Shown here: in pieces, positions 17,668 to 26,539 of the stretch | Layout: the number at the start of each line of letters is the position of its first letter | Position numbering within the stretch: the stretch's first letter is position 1 | Translations under genes and position numbers: made by a program | DNA from: JASHVB01 sp035508435 | GTDB taxonomy: Bacteria > Pseudomonadota > Alphaproteobacteria > Acetobacterales > Acetobacteraceae | Assembly (NCBI GenBank): GCA_035508435.1 | Contig: DATJNA010000207.1 | Coordinates: 12,528 to 76,527 of the forward strand | Direction: 5' to 3' | Length of the DNA stretch: 64,000 bases | Notes under the pieces: model-generated | Database searches by the model: none | Told to the model about the DNA's origin: nothing | Seen by the model: only the letters and a program-made list of their open reading frames with translations

Positions 17668-17793
17668 TGTCACTGCGAGGCCCAGCGGGGCCGAAGCAAT
17701 CCCGGTCGGAACCACGTGAAATTGGTTCGCGCTTCGCCTCGACCGAGGGCGCCGCGTCCAGCCGCGCTTCGCTCGCGATCCTCGTACTGCCGG
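17668..17793. repeat. REP-like intergenic palindromic element (copy B)
   Basis: TGTCACTGCGAGGCCCAGC and CCGAAGCAATCCCGGTCGGA are followed about 30 bases later by CCTCGACCGAGG, then GCGCTTCGCTCGCGATCCTCG. Same modules and order as copy A. It fills the distal part of the 424-base gap between the MetE-like gene and ssb; the rest of that gap (17381-17667) shows no gene. Confidence 0.7.
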
Positions 17794-17804
17794 AAGGGTG
17801 CGCC

Positions 17805-18305
17805 CTAGAACGGAATTTCGTCGTCCAGATCGCCGCCCTTCGGCGCATCCCAGGAAGGCCCGCCACTCCGCGACGGCCCGCCGGCAGCCGGGCGCGATGC
17901 CGGCGCGCGCTGTGCAAAGCCGCCGGGCTCGCCGGTCCCCGCATCCTCGCCACGCTGGCTGTCAATCAGCACCAGTTCACCCCGGAATCGACCGATCACC
18001 ACTTCAGTGGTGTAGCGTTCCTGTCCGCTCTGGTCCGTCCACTTGCGCGTTTGCAACGACCCTTCGACATAAACCTTGCGGCCCTTGCGCAAATAGCGCT
18101 CCGCCACCTCGCCAATCCGGTCGTTGAAAATCACCACCCGGTGCCACTCGGTGCGTTCCTTGCGCTCCCCCGAATTGCGGTCAGTCCAATTATCGCTGGT
18201 CGCCAGCGTGAGGTTGACGATTTTCGTGCCGTCTTGCGTGGTACGCACCTCCGGATCCTTGCCGAGGTTGCCCACCAGGATCACCTTGTTCACGCTGCCG
18301 GCCAT
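17805..18305 (-). CDS. ssb: Single-stranded DNA-binding protein
   Basis: 166 residues. The OB fold occupies about residues 1-110 (VNKVILVGNLGKDPEVR, WHRVVIFNDRIGEVAERYLRKGRKVYVEGSLQTRKW). A Gly/Pro/Ala-rich linker follows, ending in the acidic tip DDEIPF that docks repair and replication proteins. It coats single-stranded DNA as a tetramer. It is transcribed divergently from uvrA, the classic arrangement, with a shared 133-base control region carrying an SOS-type box. Confidence 0.97.
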   Translation of the reverse strand: MAGSVNKVILVGNLGKDPEVRTTQDGTKIVNLTLATSDNWTDRNSGERKERTEWHRVVIFNDRIGEVAERYLRKGRKVYVEGSLQTRKWTDQSGQERYTTEVVIGRFRGELVLIDSQRGEDAGTGEPGGFAQRAPASRPAAGGPSRSGGPSWDAPKGGDLDDEIPF

Positions 18306-18410
18306 GACCTAATCCCCATTACCAAAGGAGTGACGTTACTCCCTCCCATCGTGGATCGCTATCGGTTAACCAACCCCTTCCAGGCGGCCCGGAAATTGCC
18401 TATACACCGG

Positions 18411-18425
18411 GAACATCCCGTGAAC
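18411..18425. promoter_or_regulatory. LexA (SOS) box, GAAC-N7-GAAC
   Basis: GAAC at 18411-18414, seven bases, then GAAC at 18422-18425, ending 13 bases before the uvrA start. This matches the direct-repeat LexA operator known in alphaproteobacteria (GTTC-N7-GTTC read on the other strand). It lies in the shared ssb-uvrA intergenic region, so it could control uvrA and perhaps ssb. Confidence 0.75.
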
Positions 18426-18438
18426 AAGCAGGACAGTC

Positions 18439-21294
18439 ATGCCCGGCTCCATCCATGTGCGCGGCGCGCGCGAGCATAACCTCAAGAGCGTGGATGTCGT
18501 CATTCCGCGCGACAGCCTGACCGTGCTCACCGGCCTGTCGGGATCGGGCAAGTCCTCGCTGGCGTTCGACACGATCTATGCCGAGGGCCAGCGCCGCTAT
18601 GTCGAGTCGCTGTCCGCCTACGCGCGGCAGTTCCTGGAGCTCATGGGCAAGCCGGACGTCGACAGCATCGAGGGCCTGTCGCCGGCCATTTCGATCGAGC
18701 AAAAGACCACGTCGCGGAACCCGCGCTCCACCGTGGGCACCGTGACCGAAATCCACGACTACATGCGGCTGCTGTGGGCGCGTGTCGGCGTGCCGTATTC
18801 GCCCGCCACCGGCCTGCCGATCGAGGCGCAGACCGTTTCGCAGATGGTCGATCGTGTGATGGCGATGCCGGAGGGCACCCGCCTGTTGTTGCTGGCACCG
18901 GTGGTGCGCGACCGCAAGGGCGAATATCGCAAGGAACTGGCGGAGCTGCAGCGCAAGGGCTTCACCCGTGTGAAGGTCGATGGCCAGCTCTACGAAATCG
19001 GCGACGTTCCGACACTGAATCGCAAAATCAAGCACGAGATCGAGGCGGTGGTGGACCGCATCGTGGTGCGTGACGGCATCGCGCCGCGGCTCGCCGACAG
19101 TTTCGAAACCGCGCTCGCGCTGTCCGACGGCGTCGCCTACGCGGAAAACGCCGATGGCGGCGAGCGCACGGTGTTTTCCTCGCGCTTCGCCTGTCCCGTT
19201 TCCGGCTTCACCATCGAGGAAATCGAGCCGCGGCTGTTCTCCTTCAACTCGCCCCACGGGGCGTGCCCGGCCTGCGGCGGCATCGGCACCGAGACGTTCT
19301 TCGATCCGGCACTGGTGGTGCCGGACGAACGCCTGTCGATCGCCGACGGCGTCATCGCGCCGTGGCGCGGCGCGCAAAGCCCCTACTACGACCAGACACT
19401 GCAAAGCCTCGCCAAACATTTCAAGGTCACCACCAAAACTCCCTGGCAGAGCCTGCCGAAACGAGTCCGCGACGCAATCCTGCACGGCACCGGCGAGGAG
19501 CCGGTGGCAATGACCTATAAGGACGGCGTGCGCGCCTACACGGTGACCAAGCCGTTTGAAGGCGTGCTGCATAATCTGCAACGCCGATTCCAGGAGACCG
19601 ACAGCGTCTGGGTGCGCGAGGAACTCACGCGCTACCAGGCGGAGAAGCCCTGCGCTGCCTGCAACGGCGCGCGCCTGAAACCGGAGGCGCTGGCGGTGCG
19701 CGTCGCCGGCAATAACATCGCCGAAGCGTCCGCCTTGTCGATCCGCGACGCGCTGGGCTGGTTCGATGACGTGATGCCGACACTGACGCCGCAACGCGCC
19801 GAGATCGCCCGTCGCATCCTGCGCGAGATTCTCGACCGGCTGCAGTTCCTGGTCGATGTCGGACTGGATTACCTGACGCTGGCGCGCTCCTCCGCCACGC
19901 TCTCCGGCGGCGAATCGCAACGCATCCGCCTGGCAAGCCAGATCGGTTCCGGTCTCACCGGCGTGTTGTACGTGCTGGACGAACCCTCCATCGGCCTGCA
20001 TCAGCGCGACAACGAGCGTCTCCTCACCACGCTGCGCCGGCTGCGTGACCTCGGCAATACTGTTCTTGTAGTGGAACATGACGAGGACGCAATTCGCGCC
20101 GCCGACCATGTGATCGACATGGGGCCGGCAGCGGGGATCAACGGCGGCCACGTCATTGCCGAGGGGCCGCCGGCCGCGATCGCTGCCAACCCGAAATCGC
20201 TGACCGGCGACTATCTCTCCGGCCGCCGCCGCATCGCGGTGCCGCTGCTGCGACGCCCGGTGCAGGAGGATCGCCTGGTGCGCGTGGTCGGCGCGCGCGG
20301 CAACAACCTCAAGCGCCTCACAGCGGAATTTCCCCTGGGCACCTTCACCTGCGTCACCGGTGTATCCGGCGGCGGCAAATCGACGCTGGTGGTGGACACG
20401 CTGTACAAGGCGGCGGCGCGCCGGCTGATGGGCTCGGGCGAAGTGCCCGCGCCGCACGACCGCATCGAGAATCTGGAATTGCTCGACAAGATCATCGACA
20501 TCGACCAGTCGCCGATCGGTCGCACGCCGCGTTCCAATCCCGCCACCTACACGGATCTGTTCGCCCCGATCCGAGACTGGTTCGCCGAGCTGCCGGAGTC
20601 CCGCGCCCGCGGCTACAAGCCCGGCCGCTTCAGCTTCAACGTCAAAGGCGGGCGCTGCGAGGCATGCCAGGGCGACGGCGTGCTGAAGATCGAAATGCAC
20701 TTCCTGCCGGACGTCTACGTCACCTGCGACGTCTGCAAGGGTCGGCGCTATAATCGCGAGACGCTGGAAATCAAGTTCCGCGACAAGTCGATCGCCGAGG
20801 TGCTGGCGATGACGGTCGACGAAGCGGTGCCCTATTTCAGCGCCCAGCAGCGCATCCACGACCGGCTGAAGATCCTGCAACAAGTGGGGCTGGGGTATAT
20901 CGCGCTGGGCCAGCAGGCGACGACGCTGTCCGGCGGCGAGGCGCAGCGGATCAAGCTGTCGAAGGAGCTGGCGCGGCGCGCGACCGGCCGCACATTGTAC
21001 ATTTTGGACGAACCCACCACCGGCCTGCACTTCGAGGATGTGCGCAAGCTGCTTGAAGTGCTGCACGCGCTGGTGGAACAAGGCAATACGGTGGTGGTGA
21101 TCGAGCATAATCTGGAAGTGATCAAGACGGCGGATTGGATTCTGGACCTGGGCCCGGAAGGCGGTGATGGCGGCGGCCGCATCGTCGCGGAAGGCATGCC
21201 GGAGGATGTGGCCGCAAATCCGGACAGCTACACGGGGCGATTCCTGGCGCCGCTACTGGTGCGCGATACCAAACCGGCAAGACGTAGGGCGTAA
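18439..21294 (+). CDS. uvrA: Excinuclease ABC subunit A
   Basis: 951 residues, full length. Two ABC ATPase modules: Walker A GLSGSGKSS near residue 32 and GVSGGGKST near 642; signatures LSGGESQRIRLASQIG and LSGGEAQRIKLSKEL; Walker B LDEPSIGLH and LDEPTTGLH. Zinc modules are CPACGGIG...CAACNGA in the first half and CEACQGDG...CDVCKGRRYN in the second. UvrA scans DNA for lesions and loads UvrB in nucleotide excision repair. It is divergent from ssb behind an SOS box and convergent with acnA across a shared terminator-like hairpin. Confidence 0.98.
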   Translation: MPGSIHVRGAREHNLKSVDVVIPRDSLTVLTGLSGSGKSSLAFDTIYAEGQRRYVESLSAYARQFLELMGKPDVDSIEGLSPAISIEQKTTSRNPRSTVGTVTEIHDYMRLLWARVGVPYSPATGLPIEAQTVSQMVDRVMAMPEGTRLLLLAPVVRDRKGEYRKELAELQRKGFTRVKVDGQLYEIGDVPTLNRKIKHEIEAVVDRIVVRDGIAPRLADSFETALALSDGVAYAENADGGERTVFSSRFACPVSGFTIEEIEPRLFSFNSPHGACPACGGIGTETFFDPALVVPDERLSIADGVIAPWRGAQSPYYDQTLQSLAKHFKVTTKTPWQSLPKRVRDAILHGTGEEPVAMTYKDGVRAYTVTKPFEGVLHNLQRRFQETDSVWVREELTRYQAEKPCAACNGARLKPEALAVRVAGNNIAEASALSIRDALGWFDDVMPTLTPQRAEIARRILREILDRLQFLVDVGLDYLTLARSSATLSGGESQRIRLASQIGSGLTGVLYVLDEPSIGLHQRDNERLLTTLRRLRDLGNTVLVVEHDEDAIRAADHVIDMGPAAGINGGHVIAEGPPAAIAANPKSLTGDYLSGRRRIAVPLLRRPVQEDRLVRVVGARGNNLKRLTAEFPLGTFTCVTGVSGGGKSTLVVDTLYKAAARRLMGSGEVPAPHDRIENLELLDKIIDIDQSPIGRTPRSNPATYTDLFAPIRDWFAELPESRARGYKPGRFSFNVKGGRCEACQGDGVLKIEMHFLPDVYVTCDVCKGRRYNRETLEIKFRDKSIAEVLAMTVDEAVPYFSAQQRIHDRLKILQQVGLGYIALGQQATTLSGGEAQRIKLSKELARRATGRTLYILDEPTTGLHFEDVRKLLEVLHALVEQGNTVVVIEHNLEVIKTADWILDLGPEGGDGGGRIVAEGMPEDVAANPDSYTGRFLAPLLVRDTKPARRRA

Positions 21295-21297
21295 CAA

Positions 21298-21325
21298 AAC
21301 CTCTCCCGCGCTGGCGAGAGAGGTT
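21298..21325. terminator. Probable bidirectional terminator between uvrA and acnA
   Basis: AACCTCTC (21298-21305) pairs with GAGAGGTT (21318-21325), an 8-bp stem with a 12-base GC-rich loop. It begins four bases after the uvrA stop and precedes the convergent acnA stop at 21344. AAAA before it and TTCTCGTT after it give modest T-runs in each direction. Confidence 0.6.
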
Positions 21326-21343
21326 CTCGTTCGGGGCGCCTCA

Positions 21344-24037
21344 TTACGCCGCCTTCGCCATCCCGCGCAGCACGTATTGCAGGATGCCGCCGTGCTTGTA
21401 GTACTCCACCTCGTCGGCGGTATCGATCCGGCAGCGCACTGGCAGTTCGTCGGTCTTGCCGTCGGCGCGGTGGATCACCAGCGTCAGATCCATGCCGGGC
21501 CGCAGGTTATCCAATCCGATCACGTCGATCATCTCCTCGCCGGTGATGTTCAGCGACTTGCGATCCGTGCCGGGGGAAAAAGTCAGCGGCAGCACGCCCA
21601 TACCCACCAGATTCGAACGATGGATGCGTTCGAAGCTCTCAACGACCACCGCCTTGATGCCGAGCAAGAAGGTGCCCTTCGCCGCCCAGTCGCGGGATGA
21701 GCCGGTGCCGTATTCCTTGCCGCCGAACACCACCAGCGGCACGCCCTCCTGCTTGTACTTCATCGCCGCGTCATAGATCGGCATTTGCTCGCCGTCCGGC
21801 AGGTGGCGCGTCATGCCGCCTTCCACCCCCGCCACCAGCTCGTTGCGGATGCGGATGTTGGCGAACGTGCCGCGCATCATCACTTCGTGGTTGCCGCGGC
21901 GCGATCCGTAGCTGTTGAAATTCGCCTGCGTGACCTGCCGCTCCAGCAGGTAGTCGCCGGCCGGCGAGACTTTCCGAATCGAACCGGCCGGGCTGATGTG
22001 GTCAGTGGTGATAGAATCGCCCAGCTCCGCCAGGATGCGCGCGCCCTTCACGTCGCCGATCGGCGGCAGCTCCATCGTCATGCCGTCGAAATACGGCGGA
22101 TTGCGCACATAGGTGGACCCGTCGGACCAGCGATAGGTCTCGCTGTCGGCATCGACCTGGATGGTCTGCCACTGCTTCGGACCGGTGAACACCTCGCCGT
22201 AGCGCTTCAGGAACTGGTCGCGCGACAGCGACGCGGCGATGACGTCGGCAATCTCCTTGTTGGTCGGCCACACGTCTTTCAAATACACCGGCTGCCCATC
22301 GGAACCCGTACCCAGCGGCGCCGTGGTGATGTCCTGCGTCACCTTGCCAAGCAGCGAATACGCCACCACCAGCGGCGGCGACGCCAGGTAGTTCGCGCGC
22401 ACGTTGGCATGCACGCGGCCCTCGAAATTGCGGTTGCCGGAGATCACCGCGGCGCCGACCAGCTTGTGGTCCTCGATCGCATCCACGATCGCATCATCCA
22501 GCGGGCCGGAGTTGCCGATACAGGTGGTGCAGCCATAGCCCACCAGCTCGAAGCCGATCGCATCCAGGTCCTTTTGCAGCCCCGACTTCTCCAGGTACTC
22601 CGTCACCACCTGCGATCCCGGCGCCAGCGAGGTTTTTACCCATGGCTTCGGCTGCAGGCCCTTCGCATGTGCCTTCCGCGCCACCAGCCCCGCGGCCACC
22701 AGCACGTTGGGGTTCGACGTGTTGGTGCACGATGTGATTGCCGCGATCACCACGTCGCCATGGGTCAGTTCGAAGTTCTTGCCTTCCACCTTCACCGACA
22801 GCCCGGCGTCCTTCTCCGGCACGCCCAGGCCCTTGGTCAGGTCCGCCTTGAACGACGACGCGACATCCGTCAGCGCCACGCGATCCTGCGGCCGCTTCGG
22901 CCCCGCCATCGACGGCACCACGGTACCAAGGTCCAGTTCCAGCGTGTCGCTGAACACCGGGTCCGGCATGCCCGCCTCGCGGAACATGCCCTGCTCTTTC
23001 AGATACGCCTCGACCAGCCGGATCTGGTGCTCGTCGCGTCCGGTCAGGTGGAGATAGTGCAACGCCACCTGGTCCACCGGGAAGAAGCCGCAGGTCGCGC
23101 CGTATTCCGGCGCCATGTTGCCGAGCGTGGCACGGTCCGCCAGGCCCAACTGATCCAGTCCAGGTCCGAAATATTCGACGAATTTGCCGACGACGCCCTT
23201 GCGCCGCAGCATCTGCGTGACGGTCAGCACCAGGTCGGTGGCGGTGGCGCCCTCGGGCAGGCGGCCGGTCAGTTTGAAGCCGATCACGTCGGGGATCAGC
23301 ATGGCAATCGGCTGGCCGAGCATGGCCGCTTCCGCTTCGATACCGCCGACGCCCCAGCCCAGGATGCCCAGCCCGTTCACCATCGTGGTGTGGCTGTCGG
23401 TGCCATACAGCGTGTCGGGATAGGCGAAGGTCGTACCTGCGTCGGTTGAGGTCCACACGCACTGGCCGAGATATTCCAGATTCACCTGATGGCAGATGCC
23501 GGTGCCCGGCGGCACCACGCGGAAATTGTCGAACGCCTCCTGGCCCCAGCGCAGGAAGCGATAGCGCTCGCCGTTGCGCTCGAATTCGATTTCCACATTC
23601 TTCTGCAGCGCGTCGGGGCGGGCGAACACGTCAACCATCACCGAGTGGTCGATCACCAGATCGACCGGCACCAGCGGGTTCACCTTCTGCGGGCTGCCGC
23701 CGAGCTTCACGATGCCGTCGCGCATCGCGGCGAGGTCCACTACCGCGGGAACGCCGGTGAAGTCCTGCATCAGGATGCGGGCGGGCTTGAATGGCACTTC
23801 CTTGTCGGAATGCGCGCCGTTCTGCCAGCCGGCGATCGCCTTGGCATCATCCACCTTGTAGCTGGATCCGTTCTCGAACCGCAGCACGTTCTCGAGCAGG
23901 ATTTTGAGGCTGACCGGCAGGCGCGATATGTCGCCGAGCGTTTTCGCCGCTGCCGGCAGCGAAAAATAATCGTATTGCTTGCAGTCCACTGTCAGGGTGC
24001 GGCGCGTCTTGAGGGAGTCCTGCCCGATCGTGGTCAT
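21344..24037 (-). CDS. acnA: Aconitate hydratase A
   Basis: 897 residues from ATG 24037 (MTTIGQDSLKTRRTL). It is the AcnA/IRP-type enzyme of the citric acid cycle, converting citrate to isocitrate. The [4Fe-4S] ligands are in SCTNTSNPNV and GCTTCIGNSGPL. Substrate-binding stretches DSHTTMVNGLGILGWGVGGIEAEAAMLGQP and SSRDWAAKGTFLLGIKAVVVESFERIHRSNLVGMGVLPL are intact. The frame stays open to 24097, but the upstream residues are not family-like. It is monocistronic and divergent from ccmA over 165 bases. Confidence 0.97.
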   Translation of the reverse strand: MTTIGQDSLKTRRTLTVDCKQYDYFSLPAAAKTLGDISRLPVSLKILLENVLRFENGSSYKVDDAKAIAGWQNGAHSDKEVPFKPARILMQDFTGVPAVVDLAAMRDGIVKLGGSPQKVNPLVPVDLVIDHSVMVDVFARPDALQKNVEIEFERNGERYRFLRWGQEAFDNFRVVPPGTGICHQVNLEYLGQCVWTSTDAGTTFAYPDTLYGTDSHTTMVNGLGILGWGVGGIEAEAAMLGQPIAMLIPDVIGFKLTGRLPEGATATDLVLTVTQMLRRKGVVGKFVEYFGPGLDQLGLADRATLGNMAPEYGATCGFFPVDQVALHYLHLTGRDEHQIRLVEAYLKEQGMFREAGMPDPVFSDTLELDLGTVVPSMAGPKRPQDRVALTDVASSFKADLTKGLGVPEKDAGLSVKVEGKNFELTHGDVVIAAITSCTNTSNPNVLVAAGLVARKAHAKGLQPKPWVKTSLAPGSQVVTEYLEKSGLQKDLDAIGFELVGYGCTTCIGNSGPLDDAIVDAIEDHKLVGAAVISGNRNFEGRVHANVRANYLASPPLVVAYSLLGKVTQDITTAPLGTGSDGQPVYLKDVWPTNKEIADVIAASLSRDQFLKRYGEVFTGPKQWQTIQVDADSETYRWSDGSTYVRNPPYFDGMTMELPPIGDVKGARILAELGDSITTDHISPAGSIRKVSPAGDYLLERQVTQANFNSYGSRRGNHEVMMRGTFANIRIRNELVAGVEGGMTRHLPDGEQMPIYDAAMKYKQEGVPLVVFGGKEYGTGSSRDWAAKGTFLLGIKAVVVESFERIHRSNLVGMGVLPLTFSPGTDRKSLNITGEEMIDVIGLDNLRPGMDLTLVIHRADGKTDELPVRCRIDTADEVEYYKHGGILQYVLRGMAKAA

Positions 24038-24202
24038 GCAATGCGTCGTCCTGTGTTGGCAGGACGCCTCTTTCGTTGTGCGGTCCCGGGGGCGCAATGG
24101 TGGCGGGGTTCAGCGCCGGGGCCGCCTGTGCAAGTGTCCCGGCATTGGCGCTTTAACCATACCAGCCTGGGATCGTCCACCGGCCGATAGATAGGAAGCG
24201 AC

Positions 24203-24796
24203 GTGCTGCAAGCCGAGGGACTGGCCGCGTTTCGCGGCGAACGGCTGGTGTTCCGCGACCTGGGTTTTGCCGTGGCGGCGGGCGGGGCGTTGGTGCTGGT
24301 AGGCGCCAACGGTTCCGGCAAGTCGACGCTGCTCCGCCTGTTGGCCGGGCTGGTGCGGCCGATCGCCGGCCGCCTGCTGTGGAACGGCGAGGATGCGCTG
24401 GCCGATCTGCCGACACATGCGGCGCGGGTCACCTATGTCGGGCATCTCGACGCCGTGAAGCCCGGCCTGACAGCGGCCGAGAACCTGGCCTTTGCCGCAC
24501 GGATGGGCCGCGGCTCGGTGGCCGCCGCGCTGGAGGCGCTGGGGCTCGGAGATCTGGCCGACGTGCCGGCGCGCTATCTCTCGGCCGGACAGAAGCGTCG
24601 GCTGGCGCTGGCGCGGCTGGCGCTGAGCGCCGCGCCGCTGTGGTTGCTCGACGAGCCTACCGTGGGGCTGGACACGGCATCCCAGGCGCTGGTCGGCGCG
24701 GTGCTGACCGCCCACCGCGCCCGCGGCGGCATCATCGTCGCCGCCACCCATGTGCCGTTGCCGATCCAGGACGTGGCGGAATTCCGCCTGGGATGA
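24203..24796 (+). CDS. ccmA: Heme exporter ATP-binding protein CcmA
   Basis: 197 residues from GTG 24203, with AGGAAG seven bases upstream. It is a short ABC ATPase: Walker A GANGSGKST near residue 35, signature LSAGQKRRLALARLAL, Walker B WLLDEPTVGLD and a late H-loop ATH. Length and the RGERLVFRDLGFAV start fit CcmA, which releases the CcmE-heme complex in cytochrome c maturation with CcmB, CcmC and CcmD. None of these partners follows; the next gene is on the opposite strand six bases away, so ccmBCD must lie elsewhere or be absent. Confidence 0.85.
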   Translation: MLQAEGLAAFRGERLVFRDLGFAVAAGGALVLVGANGSGKSTLLRLLAGLVRPIAGRLLWNGEDALADLPTHAARVTYVGHLDAVKPGLTAAENLAFAARMGRGSVAAALEALGLGDLADVPARYLSAGQKRRLALARLALSAAPLWLLDEPTVGLDTASQALVGAVLTAHRARGGIIVAATHVPLPIQDVAEFRLG

Positions 24797-24802
24797 CCCG
24801 AA

Positions 24803-25633
24803 TCAGGCGCCCTGCGCGGCCTGCCTGGCCGCCGACGCCTCGCCCCCGCGCAGGATCAGTTGCGCCGCCGGCGAGAAGGCGCGCGTCCGCAGCAGCAGCG
24901 TCACCGCCAGCCCGGCAATGCCGGAGGCGGTCAGGATCATCACCACCAGGATGAACTGGTATATCCCGGCGTAGATCGGGCTGGCACCCGACACCATCAT
25001 GCCGGCCATCACGCCCGGGATCCAAACCAGCCCCAACGACTTCAGCATGTCGAGCCGCGGCAGCAGGCTGGCGTAGACCGCGCTCTGGACATAGGGCGCC
25101 ACCGTAACGGCGGGATCGGCACCCAGCGCCAGCCCCGCCTCCACCTGGCCGACATGCGAGGCCACGTCGGCGCGAAAGCGCTCCGCCGCCTGGGCGCAGG
25201 CATTCATCGCATTGGCGATGATCATGCTGCCGACGGGCACCAGCATGGCGATGCGTGTCTCCAATGTGCCCATCGCGATCATGGCTGCGATCACCACACC
25301 CGAACTGGCGGCGATGGACCAGAAACAGACCAGCAGCGCGCCCTGGATGTTGCGCGCCCGCCGCGCGGCCGTCACCGCAGCCGCGAACATCATGCCGAGC
25401 AAGATCAGCGCGCCGACCAGCAGGCCGCCATGCAGGAGCAATGCCAGCACCACCCCCACCCCCACCATCTGCACCAGGCCACGCGCCAGAGAAATCACCG
25501 CCTCGCGTTCCACGCGCACGGCGAACCGCCGGCACAGGGCGATAACCGCCAGGCACAGGATGATGGCGCCGCCCGCCTGGGCCAGCCCCACTGCGACGCC
25601 CCGGCCGAGATGGCCCAGCAGATCAATCGGCAT
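24803..25633 (-). CDS. fetB: FetB-type (UPF0014) ABC transporter permease
   Basis: 276 residues from ATG 25633. About seven hydrophobic segments are visible, with ISLARGLVQMVGVGVVL near residue 45 and the family's conserved GLVWIPGVMAGMMVSGASPIYAGIYQFILVVMIL near 208. In E. coli FetAB exports iron and protects from oxidative stress; older names are YbbM and UPF0014. The start overlaps the 3' end of the ATPase gene by 11 bases, so the two are translationally coupled. Confidence 0.9.
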   Translation of the reverse strand: MPIDLLGHLGRGVAVGLAQAGGAIILCLAVIALCRRFAVRVEREAVISLARGLVQMVGVGVVLALLLHGGLLVGALILLGMMFAAAVTAARRARNIQGALLVCFWSIAASSGVVIAAMIAMGTLETRIAMLVPVGSMIIANAMNACAQAAERFRADVASHVGQVEAGLALGADPAVTVAPYVQSAVYASLLPRLDMLKSLGLVWIPGVMAGMMVSGASPIYAGIYQFILVVMILTASGIAGLAVTLLLRTRAFSPAAQLILRGGEASAARQAAQGA

Positions 25634-26396
25634 GCAGCACCTCACTGGTCGGACCGCTGGCAACCAGCCGGCCCGCTTCCAGCACCATCGTGCGGCTGGC
25701 GATGCGTGCCGCCTGGGGACGGTTATGGGTAACGATCACGCAGGTGATCCGATGCTCGGCGACGATGCCCAGCAGCAGTTCCTCGATGCCGCGCACCGAG
25801 GCCTCATCGAGGGCCGAGGTCGGTTCGTCGAGCAATAGGCCCTCAGGCGCATTGGCCAGCGTGCGGGCGAAGGAAACGCGCTGCGCCTCGCCGCCGGACA
25901 GGGTGCGCACGTCGCGATCCTGGTAGCCCGGCAGGCCGACACGCTCCAGCAAGGCGGCGATCTGGCCGGCGGCCATCGTCTCATCGCGCTGTTTCGGTCC
26001 GAAGCCGATATTCGCCGCGACCGTTCCGGGAAACAGATAAGCCATCTGCATCACCATGCCGAGCCGTCGTCGCAGCGTGCGCGGCGGGACGGCGCGGTAA
26101 TCCTGCCCGTTCAGCAGGACGCTGCCGCCGGTCGGCTCGTCCAGGCGGTTCAGCAGCCGCAGGAAGGTCGATTTGCCGGCACCGCTCGGCCCCACCACCG
26201 CCGTGATCTCCCCCGGCGGGATCAGCACGCTGACATCATTCAACAGGATCTTGCCGGCAACCGCGCGCGACAGCCGGCTCGTCTCCAGGGTGAGCGCAGC
26301 CACGGCCGCTGTCCCGGCATCGCTGCCGCGCGGCGCTGCGTTGCGATGGCCATGATCGGCGCAATCCGAAGCTGCGAGGCCGGTCGTCACGGACAT
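25623..26396 (-). CDS. fetA: FetA-type ABC transporter ATP-binding protein
   Basis: 257 residues. Walker A GPSGAGKST near residue 73, Q-loop MAYLFPGTV, signature LSGGEAQRVSFARTLA, Walker B GLLLDEPTSALD and H-loop VTHNRPQAARIA are all present. It powers the FetB permease encoded by the overlapping next gene. About 35 low-complexity N-terminal residues precede the ABC domain, so a later start is possible. A LysR-type regulator gene lies 143 bases upstream in the same direction. Confidence 0.9.
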   Translation of the reverse strand: MSVTTGLAASDCADHGHRNAAPRGSDAGTAAVAALTLETSRLSRAVAGKILLNDVSVLIPPGEITAVVGPSGAGKSTFLRLLNRLDEPTGGSVLLNGQDYRAVPPRTLRRRLGMVMQMAYLFPGTVAANIGFGPKQRDETMAAGQIAALLERVGLPGYQDRDVRTLSGGEAQRVSFARTLANAPEGLLLDEPTSALDEASVRGIEELLLGIVAEHRITCVIVTHNRPQAARIASRTMVLEAGRLVASGPTSEVLHAD

Positions 26397-26539
26397 GTCT
26401 GGCTCCCTGCGATCACAGCTTGCGGCGTTCCTGTCGCATCAGGTAGCGGTCCGGCCGTGGCGCGGGAAATGAACGCTGTTCACCGCCGCATGACAGTCAT
26501 CGATGCCGGCCGAGCGCCCGGCGTGAAGCCGCGGTCCGT

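Noticed and set aside
18400..21108. 902-residue open frame antisense to uvrA
   Set aside because: Composition mirrors uvrA codons (His/Arg/Ala/Gln-rich) with no domain; uvrA is complete and certain on the other strand.
21785..23449. 554-residue frame antisense to acnA
   Set aside because: Shadow of a high-GC gene; no family features and acnA is intact.
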